Assembly: GCF_950295315.1 (NCBI RefSeq)
Contig: NC_080175.1
Coordinates: forward strand, 81,314,066-81,378,065
Direction: 5' to 3'
Length of the DNA stretch: 64,000 bases
Source of the DNA: Erinaceus europaeus
Lineage: Eukaryota; Chordata; Mammalia; Eulipotyphla; Erinaceidae
Below are positions 23,920-35,279 of the stretch, one piece after another; position 1 is the first letter of the stretch; each line of letters opens with the position of its first letter. The position numbers were made by a program, and so were the translations under genes. The notes under the pieces are model-generated. The model was given only the letters and a program-made list of their open reading frames with translations, had not been told where the DNA came from and searched no databases.

Positions 23920-24281
23920 TGTTGTTAAAATTTTCGGAAGGCTCTGGCCGGGCGGGTCTAGCTTCACTGGCGGGTAACAGAGACGCGGAGACAACGGCTG
24001 GGCAGGGAAGCTGTATTTCTTTATTCAGGAACAACGATTCATAAACTAAGACAAACTAATCACCAAACAGAACTCCGCTGTCTCTTTGCGGCGGCGCAAG
24101 CACACTCTCTTTTACTCTCGAACTCAGGAACTCAGGAACTCTGGCACTCTCGAACTCAGGAACTCCCGAACTCTCTCCGGTTTTCTTGGGGTGGGGCCAA
24201 GCAGGCCCGCGAAATTAACAGGACTCATCCAATACTCTTGGCGGGGGAGGGCTAGAACAAACCAATGTAAAGCATACGACA
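23920..24281 (-). mobile_element. Solo LTR of an endogenous retrovirus (LTR1)
   Basis: 362 bp with TGTTGT ... ACGACA ends (imperfect inverted repeats), flanked by a perfect 6-bp duplication CAAAGG at 23914-23919 and 24282-24287. On the minus strand a polyadenylation signal AATAAA lies at 24025-24020, so U5 is at the left. It is far richer in CpG than its surroundings. No gag, pol or env sequence is next to it, so it is a solo LTR left by recombination. The 6-bp duplication favours a class II (beta-like) family; that is inference. Confidence 0.88.
24114..24176 (-). repeat. Tandem repeats inside LTR1
   Basis: Overlapping repeats of an ACTC-GAACTC-AGGAACTC pattern lie upstream of the polyadenylation signal in LTR orientation, that is in U3. 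They could be an enhancer-type repeat; only the repetition itself is observed. Confidence 0.75.
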
Positions 24282-24582
24282 CAAAGGAAATGAAGAACTT
24301 TTATACACACACACACACACACAGAAAACAAACCAAAAAAACTATGGATTACTCTTCAAGGAAAAAGAAAGCTACATAAAGAAATAGAAAGACATCCTAT
24401 GATCATGGATTGGAAAAATTAACATTGTCAAATGCCCATCATGCCCAGAGCTATACACAGATTTAATGCCATCCTCGTCAAGGTGCCAATGAATTAATTT
24501 TAAAGGAAACAAGCAACAGCTCCAAAAATTTATCTGAAGCCAAAAAATCTTCAGGATTGCCAAGGCAATCTTAAGAAAAAAA

Positions 24583-27500
24583 GAACTCTACAAAAAATGG
24601 GAATAGATGGGAAATTCCTCAAGATAGTGGAGTCTATATATAGCAAACCTACAGCCAACATCATACTCAATGGACAGAAGCCGAAAGCATTCCCCCTCAG
24701 ATTGGGGACTAGACAGGGCTGTCCACTGTCACCGTTACTCTTCAACATAGTATTGGAAGTTCTTGCCATAGCAATCAGGCAAGAGAAAGAAATCAAAGGA
24801 ATACAGATTGGAAGGGAAGAAGTCAAGCTCTCACTATTTGCAGATGATATGACAGTATACATAGAAAGACCTAAAGAATTCAGCAGAAAGCTACTGGAAG
24901 TTATTAGGCAATATAGCAAGGTATCAGGGTACAAAACCAATGTATAAAAATCAGTGGCATTTCTTTATGCAAACACTAAATCTGAAGAAGAAGACATCCA
25001 GAAATCACTCACCTTTACTGTTTCAGCAAAATCAATAAAATACCTAGGAATAAAGTTGACCAAAGAAGTGAAAGACTTGTATACTGAAAACTATGAGTCG
25101 CTACTCAAGGAAATAGAAACTGATACCAAGAAATGGAAAGATATCCCATGCTCATGGATTGGAAGAATAAATATCATCAAAATGAATATTCTCCCCAGAG
25201 CCATATACAAATTTAATGCAATACCCATCCAAGTTCCACCAAGCTTCTTTAAGAGAATAGAACAAACACTACAATCATTTATCTGGAACCTGAAAACACC
25301 TAGAATTGCCAAAACCATCTTAAGGAATAGAAACAGAAATGGAGGCATCACACTCCCAGACCTTAAACTATATTATAAAGCCATCATCATCAAAACAGCA
25401 TGGTACTGGAACAAAAATAGGCACACAGACCAGTGGAACAGAATTGAAAGCCCAGAAGTAAATCCCAACACCTATGGGCATCTAATCTTTGATAAAGGGG
25501 CCCAAAGGATTAAATGGAAAAAGGAGGCTCTCTTCAATAAATGGTGCTGGGAAAACTGGGCTGAAACATGCAGAAGAATGAAATTGAACCACTTTATCTC
25601 ACCAGAAACAAAAATCAACTCCAAATGGATCAAAGACCTAGATGTCAGACCAGAAACAATCAAATACTTAGAGGAAAACATTGGTAAAACACTTTCCCAC
25701 CTACGCCTCAAGGACATCTTTGATGAATCAAACCCAATTGCAAGGAAGACTAAAGCAGAAACAAACCAATGGGACTACATCAAATTGAAAAGCTTCTGCT
25801 TTTCATCCAAAGAAACTATTAAACGAACAGAGAGACCCTTCACAGAATGGGAGAAGATCTTCACATGCCAGACATCAGACAAGAAACTAATCACCAAAAT
25901 ATATAAAGAGCTCAGCAAACTTAGCACCAAAAAAGCAAATGACCCCATCCAAAAATGGGCAGAGGATATGAACAAAACATTCACCTCAGAGGAGATCCAA
26001 AAGGCTAACAAACATATGAAAAACTGCTCTAGGTCACTGATTGTCAGAGAAATGCAAATTAAGACAACCCTAAGCTACCACCTCACTCCTGTAAGAATGG
26101 CATACATCAAAAAGGACAGCAGCAACAAATGCTGGAGAGGATGTGGGGACAGAGGAACCCTTCTACATTGCTGGTGGGAATGTAAATTGGTACAGCCTCT
26201 GTGGAGAGCAGTCTGGAAAACTCTCAGAAGGCTAGACATGGACCTTCCATATGATCCATTAATTCCTCTCCTGGGGTTATACCCCAAGGACTCCATAACA
26301 CCCAACCAAAAAGAGGTGTGTACTCCTATGTTCATAGCAGCACAATTCATAATAGCTAAAACCTGGAAGCAACCCGGGTGCCCAACAACAGATGAGTGGT
26401 TGAGAAAGCTGTGGTATATATACACAATGGAATACTATGCAGCTATCAAAAACAATGAACCCACCTTCTCTGACCCATCTTGGACAGAACTAGAAGGAAT
26501 TATGTTAAGTGAACTAAGTCAGAAAGATAAAGACGAGTATGGGATGATCCCACTCATCAACAGAAGCTGACTAAGAAGATCTGAAAGGGAAACTAAAAGC
26601 AGGACCTGATCAAATTGTAAGTAGGGCACCAAAGGAAAAACCCAGTGGTGAGGGGTAGACATGCAGCTTCCTGGGCCAATGGGGGGTGGGAGTGGGCGGG
26701 AGGGATGGGTCACAGTCCTTTGGTGGTGGGAATGGTGTTTATGTACACTCGTAGCAAAATGTAGACATATAAATCAGTAGTTAATTAATATGAGAGGGGG
26801 GAAATCAATTGTATGTCTCAAAGTTTCTCAAAAGACAAACTGAATCTTTTTAATGTATAGGCTATGTAGTTGATATGCGGACTCTCTCAAAAGCCTAGAC
26901 CAAGTAGATTAGAAGCATCCAATAGCACAGCTATATACAAGATACTGGATACTGTAAAGCAAACCATAACAAAGGGACTTTTCAAAGTTAACCCAATTAA
27001 CAAATAATGTGATGATAATATTAACTATCGATTGTCTTTTTGAACCCTAAGACAGCAGGAACCTCACATCTCCACTATAGGGCCCCTACCTCCCCCAGTC
27101 CTGGAACCCTTGGATAGGGCCCACTTTCCCGTATGCATCTGCCAATCCAAACCAAATAATATTGCATCCACCGATCACAACCTAAAAAACGCAACGATTG
27201 CCACCTCAACATGCTTCACCTCAGACTGTATCCAGAGACTTCACGTGTGGAAGGACAACCCTTCAGCTTCATTACTCGGGTGAGACCTTTCCTTTTATAG
27301 TACACTCTAATTTCATCTCAGGTAGTTCACTTTCTAACAAAGTCCCATAACCTAGATATACACCAGTTTCTGTGAGAGAGAGCTTATGTGTACACGTATC
27401 CATAAACTACTGCAAAATATATACCTGAAAGCAGAAGTACACTAGAGTTTGCAGTGAGTACCTCCCTAACACTTCCTCTCCACTATTCCAAGCTTGGGAT

Positions 27501-27921
27501 CCATGATTGCTCAACAAATTGTTTGGCTTCATATGTTAACTCTCTTTTCAATCACCAGGTTCCAGATGCCACCAGGATGCTGGCCAGGCTTCCCTGGATT
27601 GAAGACTCTACCAATGTGTCCTGGAGCTCAGCTTCCCCAGAGACACACCCCACTAGGGAAAGAGAGAGGCAGACTGGGAGTATGGACCGACCAGTCAACG
27701 CCCATGTTCAGCGGGGAAGCAATTACAGAAGCCCGACCTTCTACCTTCTGCAACCCTCAACGACCCTGGGTCCATGCTCCCAGAGGGCTAGAGAATGGGA
27801 AAGCTATCATGGGAGGGGGTGGGATATGGGGATTGGGTGGTGGGAATTGTGTGGAGTTGTACCCCTCCTACCTTATGTTTTTGTTCATTAATCCTTTCTT
27901 AAATAATAATTTTAAAAAAAA
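24583..27921 (+). mobile_element. Young 5'-truncated L1-A
   Basis: Starts within ORF2, runs through its end at 26570 and a roughly 1.35-kb 3'UTR to an A-rich tail. The A-rich 10-mer AAGAAAAAAA is at both 24573-24582 and 27922-27931, and the interrupted host L1 reads on cleanly across it. The ORF2 part has a single in-frame stop, and the 3'UTR is about 98-99% identical by eye to the copy at 51315, so it is young. The 3'UTR lacks a middle section present in the copies at 32715 and 15020. Confidence 0.92.
24597..26570 (+). pseudogene. L1 ORF2 C-terminal half with one stop
   Basis: One reading frame of 658 codons, broken only by a TAA at 24945-24947 (a CAA to TAA change is the simple explanation, since the related copies read Val-Gln-Lys there); 538 codons are open after it. 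It holds the reverse transcriptase catalytic box FADD at 24837-24848, the LILRRTRNGGI-like region ([18 protein letters not shown]) and the C-terminal cysteine knuckle CWRGCG ... HCWWEC (C-x3-C-x7-H-x4-C). ORF2 nicks DNA and copies L1 RNA; the N-terminal endonuclease is absent by 5' truncation, so this copy cannot retrotranspose itself. Confidence 0.93.
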
Positions 27922-28451
27922 AAGAAAAAAACTGGAGGCATTACAATACCTGACCACAAGCAATACTACTGAACTATTGTAATCAAACTGCCTGGTGCTG
28001 GAATCAAAATAGATGCGCAGACCAGTGGAATAAAAAAGAATACCCAGCCATTTTTGACAGCGGGGTCCAAATCATTAAATGATGAAAGGAGTGTCTCTTC
28101 AACAAATGGCGCTGGGAAAATTGCATTGAAACATGCAAGCAGATGAAATTGAACCATCACATCATCATGCACAAAAGTGAACTCCAAGTGGATCAAGGAC
28201 ATGGATATTTCAGAAAGAATGTATCAAATACATAGAATAAAACATTGGCAGGACACTTCATGACTTATGATTCAAAAAAAGCCAAGGATTCAATAGCAGA
28301 GAAAACAAAAGTGAAAATAAAGTAATGGCACTGCATAAAACTGAAAAGCTTCTGTACAGCAAAGACACCCAATGGCCTGGGAGAAGATCTTTACACAACA
28401 CACATCAGACAAAGAACTAATAACCAAAATACATAAAGAGCTCAGTAAAGT

Positions 28452-28456
<5 letters not shown>

Positions 28457-28496
<40 letters not shown>

Positions 28497-28500
28497 GAGG
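28457..28500 (+). repeat. (GA)n microsatellite in old L1
   Basis: GA-rich run inside the host L1, followed by an unusual GGCGCTCGCGCGTGCACGG patch and a 15-A run before the L1 resumes at GCAGCCCATTAGAAAATGG. Confidence 0.9.
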
Positions 28501-29089
28501 CGCTCGCGCGTGCACGGAAAAAAAAAAAAAAGCAGCCCATTAGAAAATGGAGCCAGGACAGGGACAGAAATTTCACTGAGGAAGAGATCCAGAGGGGCAA
28601 GAGATATATGAAAAGGTGCTCAAAGCCACTGATAATCAGAGAAATACAAATAAATACAACAATGAGATACCACTTTACAACTGTGAAACTGTCATACATC
28701 TCAGATGATCTCACTCTCAGGCAGAAGTTGAAAAACAAGAGCAGAAGAGAAAACACAAGTAGAACCTGAACTGGAGTCGGTGTATTGCACCAAAGTAAAA
28801 GACTCTGAGGTGGGTGGGGGGAGAATACAGATCCAAGAAGGATGACAGAGGACCTAGTGGGGGTTGTATTGTTATATGGGAAACTGAGAAATGTTGTGCA
28901 TGTATAAACTATTGTATTTACTGTTGAATGTAAAAAATTATTTCCCCAATAAAGAAATAAAAAAAAAATAAAAAGGAAGAGAAGTCAGGTTTATAATCTG
29001 AGGAAATTACCAGTGGATTAAAATGTTTTCTCTCTAACTTCCCAGTAAGTTATAGCTATACATTTCCATATAAACACTAATTTACTGCA

Positions 29090-29290
29090 TAAAAATGTGC
29101 TATAAGGCAAGCCAGTGGCACATACATACATTATAGTGCACATGGATCCATGTTTGAGCTCCTACTACCCACCCCAATGAGGGAAGCTTCAAGATGAAAA
29201 AGGTATACATATTTCTCTCTTTCTCCTTGCCTATCTCTCTCTGCCCTCTCAATTTCACTATATTCTATCTAAGAATAGATAAAAAAGAGA
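29090..29290 (+). repeat. Diverged SINE-B
   Basis: GGCAAGCCAGTGGCACATAC, CATTATAGTGCACATGGATCC, GTTTGAGCTCC (box B), CCACCCCAATGAGGG, CT-rich tract, TATTCTATCTAAGAATAG and A-rich tail. Confidence 0.7.
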
Positions 29291-29306
29291 ATAATAACTG
29301 TTAGGA

Positions 29307-29354
29307 GCAGTGGATTTTTCATGCATGTAAGCAGTGGATTTTTCATGCATGGAA
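29307..29354 (+). repeat. 24-bp tandem duplication
   Basis: The unit beginning GCAGTGGATTTTTCATGCATG occurs twice (29307-29330, 29331-29354) with one difference. Confidence 0.93.
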
Positions 29355-29384
29355 GCTCCAGTGACAGCCCGGTGGCAACAAAAA

Positions 29385-29815
29385 TAATTAAACTGGTATA
29401 TATACATGAGGGGATACTGCTCAGCTGTCAGAATGGTGAAGTCATCTCCTTTGCATCATCTTGGATGGAACTGGAAGATATCACACTAACTGGGATAACC
29501 AAAAGAAAAGGGAAATTACCTAGTGGTCTTCCTTGCAGGTGGACAGGGAAAGAGAACATCAAGTGAAACTTGGACAGGATGCACTGAATCAAAGCAAAGG
29601 ACTCATGGAAGGAGGGAGAAAGAAGGGCTGAAGAGAACCTTGGGGCCCTGGTGCATGATGATACAAAAAAGGATCTAGGTTGTGGATTGGGGTCTTCTGC
29701 AGAGAATGTTCACATGAAGATGAGAAACTGTACCCATGTGTCATTGATTGTACTGTAAGTAATTGTCCTCTGTAACAAAAATGATTAAAGTTTCCAAAAA
29801 TAAGACAAAACAGAA
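29385..29815 (+). mobile_element. Old L1 3' end
   Basis: GGTATATATACATGAGGGG and TGGATGGAACTGGAAGATATC are the last ORF2 codons of an L1. The 3'UTR follows with CAAAGCAAAGGACTCATGG and GCAGAGAATGTTCAC to a short A-rich tail. It is like the ends at 4093 and 50330. Confidence 0.75.
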
Positions 29816-30224
29816 AAATTACAACTTATTTGTATTTTTAGATAATTTCAAGAATGTAAAATAAATACACATTCACTTAGCATGAATGCAAAATAAATAA
29901 AAACAAATAAAAACAAAGTTTCTAGCATAGCTGATTATAGTAATCATCTACTCAGAGCTTATAGAAGATGTTTCCTATGGTCAAGACCTCCATAATGAGG
30001 CAACTTAATAACTATATTACTCTTAGAATGGTTGCATAATCATTACTTACTATGTCTGTGTTGCTTTACCAAAGTATCCTAAGTATATTAATTTCTAAAA
30101 TTTAGTAAAGTTATACAGAGTAAACCCTTCACAAATATTATTTATTTAATATTATTTAATATTTATGATGTTTACAAAATAGAATAGAATTCATTATGTA
30201 GCAAGTGTAATTACATGTTTCCCC

Positions 30225-31310
30225 CCTTTTGGGGCCTCCATAGGCCTTGCCCTCAAGGTGGATCAACAACGGCTGGATAACATACTCTACCTACCACCTG
30301 AAGAAGATGGGTTCTGAAACTGGGGCATCTTGCAACATTTCTACTCATGACCACAGGATGCAAGTTCAGACCTACAGAGATGCAGAGGTTACATAGACCC
30401 CTACGCTGAATATAGGCCCCAGATAAAATTGATGGGGTTTACAGTCAACAATATTTATACCCCTTTCCTATATTTTGGAGCTACCCTCTTCCCTGATCCA
30501 GCTTTCTGGTCCTTTTTCCAGCCATGACATCATCTCCCTAGACAATAACTTGGGTCCACCAGTATATCAGATGTCAGGCTCAGGAAAAAACTAGTGTAGT
30601 CATGGGTCCTTTGGAATATACCTAAAATAGACCTACCAGCTCTCTCCAAATTGGTGACCCCAAATATCCCAGCCTCTTGGTTCATAATTAGTCAACAATT
30701 TGTTGTCTTCATATGTTAATTCTTTTTTCAGCCACCAGGTTCCTGATGCTACCATGATGCCAACCAGACTTCAGCAGTGAAGCAATTACAGAAGCCAGAC
30801 CTTCCACCTTCTGCACCCCATAATGATCCTTGGTCCATACTCCCAGAGGGTTAAAGAATAGGAAAGCTATCAGGGGAGGGGATGAGATACAGAATTCTAT
30901 TGGTGGGGACTGTGTGGAATTGTACCCTTTTATCCTATGGTTTTGTCAGTGTTTTCAGCCACCAAGTTGTAGATGCTACCATGATGCTAACCTGACTTCC
31001 CTGGGCAGACGACCTCTCCAATGTGTCCTGGAACCCCACCTCTCCACAGCCCTGCCCCACTAGGGAAAAACAGAGACAGGCTGGGAGTATGGATCGACGT
31101 GCCAATGCCCATGTCCACTGGAGAAGCATTTATAGAAACGAGGCCTCGCACCTTCTGCACCCCATAATGATTCTGGGTCCAACTCCCAGAGGGATAAAGA
31201 ATAGACAAGCTTCCAATGGAGGGAATGGGATGTGGAATTCTGGCAGTGGAAATTGTATGGAATTGTACCCTTCTTATCCTATGGTCATGTTGATCATTAT
31301 TAAATTAAGA
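30225..31310 (+). mobile_element. L1-A 3'UTR with internal duplication
   Basis: 30225-30952 is a plus-strand L1-A 3'UTR from GGCCTCCATAGGCC to CTATGGTTTTGTCAGTG. 30953-31310 starts again at TTTCAGCCACCAAGTTG, goes over the same middle and terminal blocks (CAGGCTGGGAGTATGGATCG, CCCATAATGATTCTGGG) and ends at an A-rich tail. The first part lacks an A tail at the join. Confidence 0.85.
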
Positions 31311-31314
31311 AAAA

Positions 31315-32170
31315 TTCAGTCTAGAGACAAGAGGGTATATAGAGAAAGAATCAGCATAGAAATTAAGCAATCAAGTTTTTCTCCTAGTAAGTACATTATA
31401 GGAGACAGAGTTTTTCAGCTCTGACTTGAACTCTATATTTTGATAACCTTAAGAAATTAGTAGAGCTAGATTATTGTAATGGTTTACAAAAGTTTAGTTT
31501 AGTTATAGTTTATTTTCCTGTTTTCACTGAAGTAAGACAGTTTCTATAGTGGGAAGAGAAGGATTGGGATTGATTGGGGTTCATTTTTGTAAAGTTTTCT
31601 TTAAGTAAAAACTGACAAAATTATAAATTATACATATGTAATAAAAATGTAAAAGTAGGTATTCTAAGTACAAAACTACTTTCTGACTGCATTTTTTAAG
31701 AAGTATCATTTAGTACACCATGGCTATAATTTACTACAATCAACTCTTGATTATCCACACTATGCCAAAATAGGAGGCAACAACAAATCACTTTGAAATG
31801 CGTTCATGATTTTTTTGACTTACGTTCCTCTGAATGTAAGTTTCACCTAAAATGAAAATTAACTGCATTTCTTGAATATTAAATAGCGAGGAATGTTAGG
31901 AGAACATACAGAGTTACACCTCGGGCTGGAAGAACAGTGATCTAGACATAAACATTTCTATATGGTTTTCAAAAAACACTTTATATATAGACAACTGACT
32001 TCTTCAAATTGTACTTAGATTTACTGTTGTAGGAATAGCTACGTATTAAAGGGTGGCCTTTAAGAAATACTGGTGACTTGGATGATATCAATAGAACTAT
32101 AGTTGCTTATAGTTCACTTATTAAAATCAGGGAGGCTATATCATCTCCAAGAGTCAAAGCTGTAGCAAGC
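31315..32170. other. Unique AT-rich intron, nothing recognised
   Basis: No repeat family or exon recognised between the L1-A tail and SINE-A. Confidence 0.5.
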
Positions 32171-32188
32171 ATAGAAAAATAATATATA

Positions 32189-32477
32189 GGGAGTCAGGCG
32201 GTAGCGCAGTGGGTTAAGCACACGTGGTGCAAAGCTCAAGGACCTGCGTAAGAATCCCATTTTGAGTCCCAGCTCCCCACCTGCAGGGGGGTACCTTCAC
32301 AGGCTGTGAAGCAGGTCTGCAGGTGTCTGTCATTCTCTCCCCCTCTCTCTTTCCCTCCTCTCTCCATGTCTCTCTGTCCTATCTAACAACGACATCAACA
32401 ACAACAACAATAACTAAACAGCAATGAAAAAACAAGGGCAACAAAAGGGAAAATAAATAAATAAAAATATAAAAAAT
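32189..32477 (+). repeat. SINE-A with 14-bp target duplication
   Basis: Complete copy from GGGAGTCAGGCGGTAGCGC to an AATAAATAAATAAAA tail, flanked by perfect AAAAATAATATATA repeats at 32175-32188 and 32478-32491. Box B is mutated (CATTTTGAGTCCC). Confidence 0.95.
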
Positions 32478-32714
32478 AAAAATAATATATACAGCCATTT
32501 TACAGTCCCCAGAATATGTGTTATATGAAATGATTTCTTTCTTTTACAAGCTAGTATTAATAGGTGATGTGTGTTATCCAGGGAAATGATTGGCTTGTGC
32601 TTTAAAGTAATTTTACAGATTCTGTGAGAGGTATTTTTTTTAAATGTATCTATATTTTCTTTGCCTGTTACACTCAATATTTTAATTGTTTAATGTAGCA
32701 TTTTTTCACATTTT

Positions 32715-33257
32715 ATTATTTATTTATTCTTAATTTTTATTTATAAAAAGGAAACACTGACAAAACCATAGGATAAGAGGGGTACAGCTTTCCACAATTC
32801 CCACCACCAGAACTCCATATCCTATCTCCTTCCCTGATAGTTTTCCTATTCTTTAACCTACCCGAAGTATGGACCCAAGGTCATTGTGGGATGCAGAAGG
32901 TTGATGGTCTGGCTTCTGTAATTGCTTTCCCACTGAACATGGGCATTGACAGCTCGATCTGTACTCCCAGCCTGTGTTTCTTTTTTGCTAGTATGGTGGG
33001 GCTCTGGGGAAGTGGAGTTCAAGGACATTGGTGGGGTTGTCTGTCCAGGGAAGTCTGGTTGGCATCATGCTAGCATCTGGAACCTGGTGGCTGAAAAGAG
33101 AGTTAACATATAAAGCCAAAGAAATTGTTGACTAATCATGAATCTAAAGGCTGGAATAGTGCAGATGAAGAGTTGGGGGGAATCTCTGTTTCGTAGTTAG
33201 CTAGTAAGCATATTTTAGTTATATTCCAAAAGGTCTGTGGCTATATACTAGTTTTTC

Positions 33258-33312
<55 letters not shown>

Positions 33313-34430
33313 TTTTTCTTTCTCCCTTCCTTCCTTCCTTCCTTCCTTCCTTCCTTCCTTCCTTCCTTCCTTCCTTCCTTCCTTTCTTTCTTTTTTTCCC
33401 CTGAGCCTAAAATCTGATATGCAGGTGGATCCAAGTTATTATTTGGGGAGATGATGTCATGGTTGACAAAAGGACCAGAAAGCTGGATCAGGGAAGAGAG
33501 TAGCTCCAAAATATGGGAAAGGTGTATAAATATTGTTGACTATAAACCCCATCAATTTTATGTGATCTGGAGCCCATATTCAGCTTAGGAGCCTATGTGA
33601 CCTCTGCATCCCTATAGATCTGAGCTCACAGTCTGTGGTCATGAGTAAGAATGTTTCAAGCTGCCCCAATTTCAGGACCCATCTTCCTCAGGTGTAGCAT
33701 AGAGTATGTTGTCCTCCCTTTGGAGGATGGAACATTCTCTATGGTTGTTGATCCAAGTTCAGGGCAAGGTCCAATGGGGGTCCACAAAAGGGACTATTTT
33801 GTTGTTCTTGATAGAGATGACCAGTAACAAAATGGAGAGAGAGATTTATTCAAGGTCTAGGCCCATGATGTCTGTTTAGGAATCTCAGGACTCCCTGACT
33901 AGGGCCCCAGCTGATGGGGTGATCTGATAGTGACTGAAGAGTTATCATTAAAGCATGCCCATCTCTTGCCCTTATTCAGCTTTTGCAGTCCTTGCTTTGC
34001 TAGGTTAGCTTTGGAGTGTGTGAGGGAATTGTAATAGGAAGTAGGTGAGGAAGGTATCTAAGTCTAAGCAGACACTATTTCATTATGCACTTTATACTGA
34101 CTCATTGCAGACTATTGTGTACTTTTGCATTCAGGTATATATGTTGCCCTAATTTGTGGATACATGTGAACATATGATCTATCTCACAGGACCTGGTCTA
34201 TATCTAGGTTTAGGGACTTTTCTAGGAAGTGAACCACCTGGAATGGAATTAGAGAATCCTATACAAGGAAAAGTCTCACCCGAGTAACGAGGGTGAAGGG
34301 CTGACATTCCATGCCTGACATCTCTGGACACAGTTTGAAGTGAAGCTTGCTGAGGTGACACTCGTTGCATTGATTAGGATGGGATCGGCGGATGTAATAT
34401 CATTTGGTACGAATTGAGAGAAGCATGCAG
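32715..34430 (-). mobile_element. Long L1-A 3'UTR copy
   Basis: Minus-strand copy with the fullest 3'UTR in the window: the terminal unit near 32740-32860, the GATGATGTCATGG block near 33450, GTCATGAGTAAGAATG near 33640, GACTAGGGCCCCAGCTGATG near 33900, and ACCCGAGTAACGAGGG near 34280. Most of these blocks also occur in 17851-18836 (plus) and 30225-31310. It is 5'-truncated before ORF2. Confidence 0.9.
33254..33397 (-). repeat. (TTTC)n/(CCTT)n microsatellite in L1-A
   Basis: About 14 TTTC and 15 CCTT units inside the L1-A 3'UTR, just where other copies have a plain A tract of 6-15 bases next to GGCTCAGG (30580, 36550) or T tract (16347). Confidence 0.95.
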
Positions 34431-34769
34431 GAAATTGAGCCCCACTCTAGAAGTTCTGGGACTTTACAGATTCTCATGATATAGTAGTCAAATAAATGAC
34501 TAAAGAAATTAATGAATTGCTCCATATGTTGAGATTTCAAAGTCAATATATTTCTACAACAAATAAAAATTACTTTTCATAAATTTGTAACAATTAAAAT
34601 AAAACACAGAAAACTTATTTTGCTGGCTTATAGTACTTCTATAGTCAAAATTTGAAAAATACTATTTTTAGAATATAGGGTCTATTTTCTTAGGCACTTG
34701 TGGAGAACAGACAATATTTTATTTGCCAAAAAATATTTGACTAAACAGCTTGCTTAAAAACCACATAAT

Positions 34770-35058
34770 GGGGAGTTGGGCAGTAGTGCAGAGGGTTAAG
34801 CACATGTGGCACAAAGCGCAAGGACCAGCATAAGGATCCCGGTTCGAGCCCCCGACTCCCCACCTGCAGGGGAGTCGCTTCACAAATGGTGAAGCAGATC
34901 TTTCTGGTGAAAGCAGGTGTCTTTCTCTCCCACTCTGTCATCCCATCCTCTCTCCATTTCTCTCTGTCCTATCTAACAACAACAACAATAACTACAACAA
35001 TAAAATAACAAGGGCAATACAAGGGAGTAAATAAATAAAAATATTAAAAAAATAAATA
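34770..35058 (+). repeat. SINE-A
   Basis: Complete: GGGGAGTTGGGCAGTAGTGC, GGATCCCGGTTCGAGCCCC (intact box B), CACCTGCAGGGGAGTCGC, CT-rich tract, ACAACAACAATAACTAC tail. Carries a small extra piece (TTTCTGGTGAAAGC) in the body. Another SINE follows directly. Confidence 0.93.
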
Positions 35059-35059
35059 A

Positions 35060-35275
35060 CGGGGCCAGGTGGTGGCACACTTGGTTGAGCACACATGTTA
35101 CAATGTACAAAAACCCTGGTTTGAACCCCCGGTCCCTTTCCTGGGGGAAAGCTTTGTGAGTGGTGAAACAATTTAACAGGTGTCTCTGTCTATCTCCCTC
35201 TATTACCCTTACATCTCGATTCCTGACTATGTTTATCCAGAAAATAAATAAAAGTAAAAAAAGTATTAAAAAACC
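35060..35275 (+). repeat. SINE-B inserted next to SINE-A
   Basis: GGGGCCAGGTGGTGGCACAC, ACATGTTACAATGTAC, GGTTTGAACCCCCGG (box B), GTGAGTGGTGAAACAATTTAAC, CT-rich tract, and A-rich tail. It sits at the A-rich end of the SINE-A. Confidence 0.9.
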
Positions 35276-35279
35276 CACC

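Larger units (their letters stand above)
22666..28975 (+). mobile_element. Host old L1 carrying an LTR and a young L1
   Basis: Plus-strand L1 in three blocks: 22666-23919, 24282-24582 and 27922-28975. The first covers the reverse transcriptase start (KINKPLA-like, then FPNKR, NEFYKNF); the second continues across GACATCCTATGATCATGGAT; the third resumes at CTGGAGGCATTACAATACC and ends with an L1-B-type 3'UTR and A tail. The third block lacks about 400 bp of ORF2 end (joined at CATACATCTCAGATGATCTC). Frame is lost throughout. The LTR at 23920 and the L1-A at 24583 separate the blocks. Confidence 0.85.

Noticed and set aside
23920..24281. A provirus with coding capacity at LTR1 or LTR2
   Set aside because: Each LTR is flanked directly by host sequence with matching 6-bp repeats; there is no internal sequence.
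28372..28611. Arg/Glu-rich frame at the GA tract
   Set aside because: Microsatellite inside old L1 ORF2; the frame is lost on both sides.
33219..33509. Open frame rich in Lys, Glu, Arg and Gly
   Set aside because: Made entirely by the TTTC/CCTT microsatellite within an L1 3'UTR.
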